Shown here piece after piece: positions 58,303 to 64,000 of a stretch of DNA of 64,000 nt (positions are counted from its first letter, which is position 1; every line of letters begins with the position of its first letter). The stretch is taken from contig NZ_CP072392.1 of assembly GCF_017742835.1 (NCBI RefSeq), positions 1,720,385 through 1,784,384 of the forward strand, read 5' to 3'. The position numbers were made by a program, and so were the translations under genes. The notes under the pieces are model-generated. The model was not told the DNA's origin. It did not search any database and saw nothing but the letters and a program-made list of their open reading frames with translations. The DNA is from Aquabacter sp. L1I39. GTDB lineage: Bacteria > Pseudomonadota > Alphaproteobacteria > Rhizobiales > Xanthobacteraceae.

Positions 58303-58782
58303 TCAGAAGTCCAGCCGCATCACCAAGGCATCGCCGGATCCGCCGGGGCCGGCATAATAGCCCTTGCGGCGCCCCACTTCACCATAGCCGAGCCCGCGGT
58401 AAAGCTTCACGGCCGGCCCATTGCCCGCCTCCACCTCCAGGTGGGACGCGGTGACGCCGAGGCCGGCGAGACGCTGGAGATGGTGGGTGAGAAGCAGGCG
58501 TCCCATCCCCTTGCCCCGCGCCGCGGGGGCAATGGCGATGGTCAGGATCTCCGCCTCCGGCACCACCAGATGCGACACCACCAAGCCGAGCGGCTCGCCC
58601 GTTCCCCGCGCCACCACGTGGGCGCGGGCCGCCTGGCCCGAAAGCAGCCGCTCCAGCTCGTCCACCCCCCAGCCGCGATGGAAGGAGGCTGCATGGATGC
58701 GGGCGAGGCAGGGCAGGTCGGCCGCCACGGCCTCTCGCACGGCCGGCGTCTTGGGCGCCGAGAAACCGGGAAAGGAAATCAC
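58303..58782 (-). CDS. rimI: [Ribosomal protein bS18]-alanine N-acetyltransferase RimI
   Basis: A 159-residue GNAT enzyme: VREAVAADLPCLARIHAASF, VVPEAEILTIAIAPAARGKG (acetyl-CoA loop), and AVKLYRGLGYGEVGRRKGYY. The GTG start at 58782 overlaps the tsaB stop (GTGA). It is next to tsaB as usual. The actual substrate in alphaproteobacteria is not certain. Confidence 0.92.
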   Translation of the reverse strand: MISFPGFSAPKTPAVREAVAADLPCLARIHAASFHRGWGVDELERLLSGQAARAHVVARGTGEPLGLVVSHLVVPEAEILTIAIAPAARGKGMGRLLLTHHLQRLAGLGVTASHLEVEAGNGPAVKLYRGLGYGEVGRRKGYYAGPGGSGDALVMRLDF

Positions 58783-59462
58783 CGCCGGGCAATCCGCGCC
58801 GCATCCTGCGGCTTGGCGTCGGGCGCCTTGAGATAAAGCGGACGCGGCTCGGCCTGAGCCGGATCGGCCACCGCGCCGAGGCGCGCCACCCAGGCCACGT
58901 CCGGCGCGGCCATGATCTCCACCGCCACCGGGCGCGTCTCCCCCGGAGGCCACATCTCCGCCACCTGACCGGCGCCCGACCCCACGATCCGCACCGGCCC
59001 GATGGCCACGGACCGCGCCGCATCCTTCGCCGACATGACGCGGGGGGCGATGAGGGTGCGCCCCCCGGTGCCGAACATTTGCAGGAAGACATGATCGTGG
59101 CGGGCATCGATGGCGCTCACCAGCGGCAGGCTGTCATCCATGGCAAGAAAAGGGGCGGCGAGGGCGGCGAGCGTAGAGACGCCGACAACCGGTCGGCGGG
59201 CGGCGAGGGCAAAGCCGCGGGCAGCGGAAAGACCCACCCGCAGTCCGGTAAAGCTTCCCGGTCCGACAGTCGCCACCACGCGGTCAAGCTCGGGAAAGTC
59301 GAGCCCCGCATCGCGCATGACCTGCTCGACAATGGGGACAAGCGCCTCCGCGTGCCCGCGTTCCATATATACGGAATCACCGGCGACGATGGTGTCGCTT
59401 TCCCCGTTCAGCACCGCGACCGAGCAGGCGGTCAGTGCCGTATCAATGGCCAGAACATACAT
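58779..59462 (-). CDS. tsaB: tRNA threonylcarbamoyladenosine biosynthesis protein TsaB
   Basis: Partner of TsaD in making t6A37 of tRNAs. The 227-residue ASKHA-fold protein has MYVLAIDTALTACSVAVLNG, HAEALVPIVEQVM and TVGPGSFTGLRVGLSAARGF. The longer frame to 59672 is an artefact; the ATG at 59462 matches the family. It leads rimI and the downstream mur-plsC-miaB series on the minus strand. Confidence 0.94.
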   Translation of the reverse strand: MYVLAIDTALTACSVAVLNGESDTIVAGDSVYMERGHAEALVPIVEQVMRDAGLDFPELDRVVATVGPGSFTGLRVGLSAARGFALAARRPVVGVSTLAALAAPFLAMDDSLPLVSAIDARHDHVFLQMFGTGGRTLIAPRVMSAKDAARSVAIGPVRIVGSGAGQVAEMWPPGETRPVAVEIMAAPDVAWVARLGAVADPAQAEPRPLYLKAPDAKPQDAARIARR

Positions 59463-59572
59463 GTGGTGTGACAGCCCTAATCCCGGCTGCACAATCCCCC
59501 GAAACCGGCCGCGACGGAAGGGGGGCGGGAAAATCGCCCCGCCCAAGCCCGATCGTGGCCGTCGCCCGCCCG

Positions 59573-60130
59573 TCAGACGGGGCGTACCTCGACCACTTCC
59601 GGCACGAAATGACGCAGCAGATTCTCGATGCCGTTCTTCAGCGTCGCCGTGGAAGAGGGGCAGCCGGAGCACGAGCCCTTCATGTTGAGGTAGACGACGC
59701 CTTCCTTGAAGCCGCGAAAGGTGATGTCGCCGCCATCATTGGCCACCGCCGGACGCACGCGCGTCTCGATCAGTTCCTTGATGGTGTCGACGATCTCCTC
59801 ATCCTCGGCGGCGAAGAACTCGTCGCCGTCCTCGCTCGCGGCCACGCCCTCGGCAAGCACGGGCGCGCCGGACATGAAGTGCTCCATGATGGCGCCGAGA
59901 ATGGCGGGCTTCAGGTGCGCCCAGTCTCCCCCCGCCTTGGTCACCGTGATGAAGTCGGACCCCAGGAATACGCCGTTCACACCGTTCACCTCGAACAGGC
60001 GCTGGGCCAGGGGCGAACGCTCCGCTTCGCTCTGGCTGCGCAATTCGAGGGTGCCATCGCCCAGGACAGTCCGTCCGGGCAGGAATTTCAGGGTCGCCGG
60101 ATTCGGCGTCGCCTCGGTCTGGATGAACAT
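59573..60130 (-). CDS. NifU/Nfu-family Fe-S cluster scaffold or carrier protein
   Basis: A 185-residue protein with an N-terminal Nfu_N domain (MFIQTEATPNPATLKFLPG, NGVNGVFLGSDFITVTK) and a C-terminal NifU-like domain (about 110-185) with the cluster-binding CSGC in MKGSCSGCPSSTATLK. It carries Fe-S clusters to target enzymes such as MiaB. The start at 60130 is preceded by GAAGGA. It is divergent from htpX; the 293-bp gap holds no clear feature. Confidence 0.93.
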   Translation of the reverse strand: MFIQTEATPNPATLKFLPGRTVLGDGTLELRSQSEAERSPLAQRLFEVNGVNGVFLGSDFITVTKAGGDWAHLKPAILGAIMEHFMSGAPVLAEGVAASEDGDEFFAAEDEEIVDTIKELIETRVRPAVANDGGDITFRGFKEGVVYLNMKGSCSGCPSSTATLKNGIENLLRHFVPEVVEVRPV

Positions 60131-60423
60131 TTTGATCTCACATCCTTCAAGGGGATGGCGGCAGAACCGCACGTCACCGGGAAGATAGGCATGGCTGGGC
60201 TTCAGGGAAAGGGTCGCCGCACCATCCCGATCATGTGCCAGCGCGGGACACACGCCGAGAGAAGGCAAGATCGAAGAGGGAACGGGAGCAGTCCGAATCG
60301 CTGCTTGCCCAGCAATCTTCTTTTGTTCCCGCTCAGGGCGCGAAGACTTGAACCGCAAGAACGCGATCCCCATCCTTAACGGCGCGGCATCCGCTTGAGC
60401 CTTTGCCGCCGAAGGAGAGAGGA

Positions 60424-61359
60424 ATGAATTACGTACGGACGGCCATCCTGCTTGCGGGTTTGACCGCCCTGTTCATGGCCGTGGGCTTCGCCATCGGCGG
60501 CAAGGGCGGAATGATGATCGCGCTGGTCATCGCCGCGGGCATGAACCTGTTCAGCTATTGGAACTCGGACAAGCTGGTCCTGCGCATGTACGGCGCGCGG
60601 GAGGTGGATGAGCGCACCGCGCCGGACCTCGTTGCCATGGTGCGCGAGCTCGCCCGCCGGGCGGACCTGCCCATGCCCCGCGTCTACATCATCGACAATG
60701 ACCAGCCCAATGCGTTCGCCACCGGCCGCAATCCGCAGAATGCCGCCGTGGCCGCGACCACGGGCTTGCTGCGCACGCTCACCCGCGACGAGGTGGCGGG
60801 CGTGATGGCCCACGAACTGGCGCACATCAAGCACCATGACACGCTGACCATGACCATCACGGCCACCATTGCCGGTGCCATTTCCATGTTGGCCAATATC
60901 GGCCTGCTGTTTGGTGGCGGCAATCGGGAGAACGGCTCGCCCTTCGGCGCCATCGGCACCATTCTCATGGTCATACTGGCGCCGCTCGCCGCCATGGTGG
61001 TGCAGATGGCCATTTCCCGCTCGCGGGAATATGAGGCCGATCGCGGCGGCGCTGAGATTTGCGGCCAGCCCCTGGCCCTGGCCTCGGCGCTCGCCAAGAT
61101 CGCGGGCATCGCCCATCAGGTGGGAAATTACGAAGCCGAGGCGCACCCTGCCACCGCCCACATGTTCATTATCAATCCCTTGTCCGGCCAGCGGATGGAC
61201 GGCCTCTTCTCCACCCATCCGGCCACCGAGAACCGCATCGCGGCCTTGCAGGAGCTGGCGCGGCAGATGGGGCTGGGAATGAGCGGCGGCGGCTTCGGAC
61301 CTGCCCCCCGGACCGCCGGCCCTTGGAACGGCGGCGGGCGGCGCGGCCCGTGGGGTTGA
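60424..61359 (+). CDS. htpX: Membrane-bound zinc protease HtpX
   Basis: Inner-membrane stress protease. The 311-residue protein has two N-terminal helices, the HELAH zinc motif (residues 130-134) with the third ligand in [11 protein letters not shown], and two further helices (about 140-200). A Gly-rich tail ends it. GAGAGAGGA precedes the ATG at 60424. It is conserved beside rsmB in Rhizobiales. Confidence 0.96.
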   Translation: MNYVRTAILLAGLTALFMAVGFAIGGKGGMMIALVIAAGMNLFSYWNSDKLVLRMYGAREVDERTAPDLVAMVRELARRADLPMPRVYIIDNDQPNAFATGRNPQNAAVAATTGLLRTLTRDEVAGVMAHELAHIKHHDTLTMTITATIAGAISMLANIGLLFGGGNRENGSPFGAIGTILMVILAPLAAMVVQMAISRSREYEADRGGAEICGQPLALASALAKIAGIAHQVGNYEAEAHPATAHMFIINPLSGQRMDGLFSTHPATENRIAALQELARQMGLGMSGGGFGPAPRTAGPWNGGGRRGPWG

Positions 61360-61475
61360 TCCCTCCTGGCAAAAGCCCGGTCTTTTCCCACCGGGACGAG
61401 GCTGGCAGCCCCCTCTCGCCCCGGCCTGCCGTGGCCGGATTTGCAAATCTCTCCGGCCTGGCTTACCTGCCGCTC

Positions 61476-62807
61476 ATGAAATCCCCATCTTCCAACGCCT
61501 CGCGGCGTCCGCCGCCCTCCGGCCTGCCCGCGCGCCTCGTCGCCGCAGATGCGCTCGACCGCATCCTGCGGGCCGGCCTGCCCCTCGAAGAGGCCCTGGA
61601 AGCCGCCGCAGGCCTCGACCCGCGCGACCGCGCGCTGGCCTATCGCATCGTCGCCACGGCCCTGCGGCGGCTGGGAACGCTGCGCGCCATCTTCGGCATG
61701 CTGCTGGAGCGAGGCACGCCCCGCTCCGCCCCGAAGGTGGAAACCATTCTGCTGGTGGGCGCGGCGCAGATCCTGTTCATGGATGTCCCCGATCACGCGG
61801 CCGTGGGGCTGAGCGTGGAAGTGGCGCGGCACGATCTTTCCACCGGCGGCTTTGCCGGCCTTATCAATGCGGTGCTCCGCCGCCTGACCCGCGAGGGGCA
61901 GGATCTCCTGGCGCAGGTGGCGCCGCAGCTTCTCGACACGCCGGACTGGCTGCGCGCCCGCTGGACCGCCACCTATGGCGCGGACGCCACGCGCGCCATC
62001 TGCGAAGCGCTCCTGCATGAGCCGCCCCTCGACCTGACGGTGAAGTCCGATCCCGAGGGCTGGGCGCAGACCCTTGGCGGCACCCTGACGCCCACCGGCA
62101 CCGTGCGCCTCGCCAATGCCGGCCCCATCCGCGCCCTTGCCGGCTTTGAAGAGGGCGCATGGTGGGTGCAGGATGCCGGGGCGGCCCTGCCGGCGCGCCT
62201 TCTGGGCGAGGTGCAGGGTCGGCGGGTGGCGGACCTGTGCGCCGCACCGGGAGGCAAGACCGCCCAGCTCGCCGCAGCCGGCGCGGATGTCACCGCCGTT
62301 GATCGCTCCGCCGATCGCCTGACCCGCCTGAAGGAAAATCTCGCCCGCCTGGGCCTTGCCGCCCGCGTGGTCCAGGCGGATGCCACCACTTTCGAAACGG
62401 AGCCGTTCGACGCCATCCTGCTGGACGCGCCGTGCTCGGCCACCGGCACCTTGCGCCGCCATCCGGACGTGGCGTGGAGCAAGAGCCCGGCAGACATTGC
62501 CACGCTCGCCGCGCTCCAGAGCCGGCTCATCGACCGTGCGGCGGGCCTTCTGGCCCCCTGCGGGGTGCTGGTCTATTCCACCTGCTCGCTCGAGCCGGAG
62601 GAGGGCGAGGCCCAGGTGGAGGCGCTGCTTGCCCGCAACCCGAATGTGGAGCGTGCGCCCCTCGACAAGAATGCGCTTCCGGGCATCGAAAAATTCATCA
62701 CTCCTCAAGGGGATTTGCGCACACTTCCCTCGGACTGGTCCGCGCCGAGGCCCGAGCTATCGGGCATTGACGGCTTCTTCGCGGCCCGGTTGCGCAAGCG
62801 CGGCTGA
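61476..62807 (+). CDS. rsmB: 16S rRNA (cytosine-C5)-methyltransferase RsmB/Sun
   Basis: Methylates C967-type sites of 16S rRNA. The 443-residue protein has an N-terminal NusB-like helical domain (about 20-155) and a C-terminal methyltransferase domain with LCAAPGGKTAQLAAAGADVT (SAM motif), LDAPCSATGTLRRHPDVAW and VYSTCSLEPEEGE holding the two Cys of m5C enzymes. The start at 61476 matches the family; a longer frame begins within htpX. A hairpin follows at 62833. Confidence 0.94.
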   Translation: MKSPSSNASRRPPPSGLPARLVAADALDRILRAGLPLEEALEAAAGLDPRDRALAYRIVATALRRLGTLRAIFGMLLERGTPRSAPKVETILLVGAAQILFMDVPDHAAVGLSVEVARHDLSTGGFAGLINAVLRRLTREGQDLLAQVAPQLLDTPDWLRARWTATYGADATRAICEALLHEPPLDLTVKSDPEGWAQTLGGTLTPTGTVRLANAGPIRALAGFEEGAWWVQDAGAALPARLLGEVQGRRVADLCAAPGGKTAQLAAAGADVTAVDRSADRLTRLKENLARLGLAARVVQADATTFETEPFDAILLDAPCSATGTLRRHPDVAWSKSPADIATLAALQSRLIDRAAGLLAPCGVLVYSTCSLEPEEGEAQVEALLARNPNVERAPLDKNALPGIEKFITPQGDLRTLPSDWSAPRPELSGIDGFFAARLRKRG

Positions 62808-62832
62808 TCCGGCTTTGCCCGTTTCAGGACTG

Positions 62833-62855
62833 GGCGCCCCCTTTCCGGGGGTGCC
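62833..62855 (+). terminator. Hairpin after rsmB
   Basis: GGCGCCCCC (62833-62841) pairs with GGGGGTGCC (62847-62855), allowing one G-T pair, over a TTTCC loop, 26 bp after the rsmB stop. No T tract follows, so termination would be partial. Confidence 0.45.
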
Positions 62856-62924
62856 ATGCCCTGGGACGGCTGCCGCGAGCCTCGCCTTCCGAAGGACGGC
62901 ACGCGGGCAGGGGTGGCAGGACGC

Positions 62925-64000
62925 ATGACACGGGGAGCCTTGGCAGAACGCGTGCGCCTGGCGGGCTATCTCGTCGGGCGTTCCTGGCGCTCGCTCTTGG
63001 CCCGCGCGCCCGCCGCTCCGCTGGCGCTCGGCCAGGTGAGCGTCCCGGTGCCGGAGCGCCTGCTCATCGCGCCCCAGGACCTGCGCACCGGCGACCCAAC
63101 CCGCGCCAGCGAAATCTATGCCGGCCGTTTCGCCTTTGCCGGCAAGATCGCCATGCTCGAGGGGCACACGCCGTTCGAGATCGATCCGCCCTCCGAGGAA
63201 TGGGCCGAGGTGCTGCACGGCTTCGGCTGGCTGCGCCACTTGCGTGCGGCGGGCACCACCATTGCCCGCGCCAATGCCCGGGCTCTCGTGGGCGACTGGA
63301 TCCGCAATACCGGCGTTGCGCGCAACGCGGCCGCCCGGCCGGACGTGACGGCCCGGCGCATCATTTCCTGGCTCACCCAGGCGCCTTTCATCCTCCAGGA
63401 CGCGGATCACGATTTCTATCGCCGATTTATGAAGAGCCTGGCGCGCCAGGTGCGGCATCTGCGGCGCGCCTCCGGCGAGGCACCGGATGGCTATCCCCGC
63501 CTTATTGCCCTGATCGCGCTGGTCTTCGCGGGCCTGTGCATGTCCGACCAGTCGCGCCTGCTCCGGGCCGCCCAAAAGCGGCTGGTAGAGGAACTGGACC
63601 GGCAGATCCTGCCCGATGGCGGCCCGCTCACGCGCAGCCCGGGCATGCTCATCGCGCTGCTGCTGGACCTCCTGCCGCTCCGTCACGCCTTTGCCGCCCG
63701 CAACCAGCCGGCCCCCCCGGCGCTGATGAACGCCATCGACCGCATGATGCCCATGCTGCGCTTCTTCCGGCACGGCGACGGGGCTTTCTCGCTCTTCCAC
63801 GGCATGAGCCACACGGCGGCGGACCAGCTCGCCACCATCCTGGCCTATGACGATGCCCGGGGTGCGCCCGTCGCCAATGCGCCCCATGCCGGCTTCCAGC
63901 GCATGGAATCGCGGGGCACGGTGGTGATCGTCGATACCGGCGCCCCGCCGCCCCTCTCGGCGAGCGAGGAGGCACACGCCAGCTGCCTGGCCTTCGAGAT
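62925..64000 (+). CDS. Heparinase II/III-like family protein (N-terminal part; runs off window)
   Basis: An open frame from ATG 62925 to the window edge (358 residues visible). The N-terminal helical alpha/alpha-toroid region includes RLAGYLVGRSWRSLLARAP, WLRHLRAAGTTIARANARAL and DILTQAP-like WLTQAPFILQDADHDFYRR. The C-terminal part begins the beta-sheet domain (FFRHGDGAFSLFHGMSHTAA). Rhizobiales have this gene between rsmB and purH. The family contains polysaccharide lyases, but whether this housekeeping-context member is active is not known. The position of the catalytic residues cannot be judged because the rest is missing. Confidence 0.85.
   Translation, partial: MTRGALAERVRLAGYLVGRSWRSLLARAPAAPLALGQVSVPVPERLLIAPQDLRTGDPTRASEIYAGRFAFAGKIAMLEGHTPFEIDPPSEEWAEVLHGFGWLRHLRAAGTTIARANARALVGDWIRNTGVARNAAARPDVTARRIISWLTQAPFILQDADHDFYRRFMKSLARQVRHLRRASGEAPDGYPRLIALIALVFAGLCMSDQSRLLRAAQKRLVEELDRQILPDGGPLTRSPGMLIALLLDLLPLRHAFAARNQPAPPALMNAIDRMMPMLRFFRHGDGAFSLFHGMSHTAADQLATILAYDDARGAPVANAPHAGFQRMESRGTVVIVDTGAPPPLSASEEAHASCLAFE

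Overview
The window is high-GC, densely coded alphaproteobacterial DNA. Gene order points to Hyphomicrobiales (Rhizobiales), and the style of the genes suggests a Xanthobacteraceae-like organism (Xanthobacter/Azorhizobium/Ancylobacter); this placement is inference from synteny, with no database search. No tRNA, rRNA, insertion sequence or CRISPR array was seen.

Left part (1-25.9 kb), mostly core genome. It opens with a manganese/iron-type ABC importer (ATPase cut by the window edge, binding protein complete). Their ATGA junction carries a perfect 33-bp tandem repeat of about 6.6 copies, which adds six in-frame 11-residue repeats to the ATPase N-terminus. Next come a DMT exporter with a divergent XRE-cupin regulator, the translation operon rimP-nusA-ylxR-infB-rbfA-truB, an orphan peptide/nickel-type binding protein, rpsO and pnp. 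On the minus strand follow a chemoreceptor, two tandem DUF4239 membrane paralogues and the unsaturated fatty acid operon fabA-fabB-fabI. mscL and pyrE-pyrD close this part.

Middle part (26-45.3 kb), an accessory surface-polysaccharide locus in five alternating blocks. It has a GT4 enzyme, a Wzy/WaaL-type polymerase and another glycosyltransferase (+); a GT4 and a GT2-phosphoglycosyltransferase fusion (-); a STAS protein, a lipoprotein, an exporter with six SLBB domains and a P-loop ATPase lacking the Walker lysine (+); an OmpA-like lipoprotein and a Wzz-type copolymerase (-); a GT-C enzyme and two glycosyltransferases (+); and a GINT1-like protein with a GNAT acetyltransferase (-). Together these could start a glycan on a lipid carrier, extend, acetylate, polymerise and export it. 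No Wzx flippase is visible. The STAS protein and the degenerate ATPase suggest unusual control of assembly.

Right part (45.5-64 kb), core genome again. An aromatic amino acid operon (chorismate mutase-hisC-tyrA) is followed on the minus strand by the conserved Rhizobiales series nfu, tsaB-rimI, mur/fur-plsC-miaB-phoH-ybeY-corC-lnt, XRE, metK and trmB. htpX, rsmB and a heparinase II/III-like gene run on the plus strand to the window edge. In many Rhizobiales trmB leads directly into rimP-nusA; here the two halves lie about 45 kb apart in opposite orientation with the polysaccharide locus between them. That suggests an inversion or insertion in this lineage.
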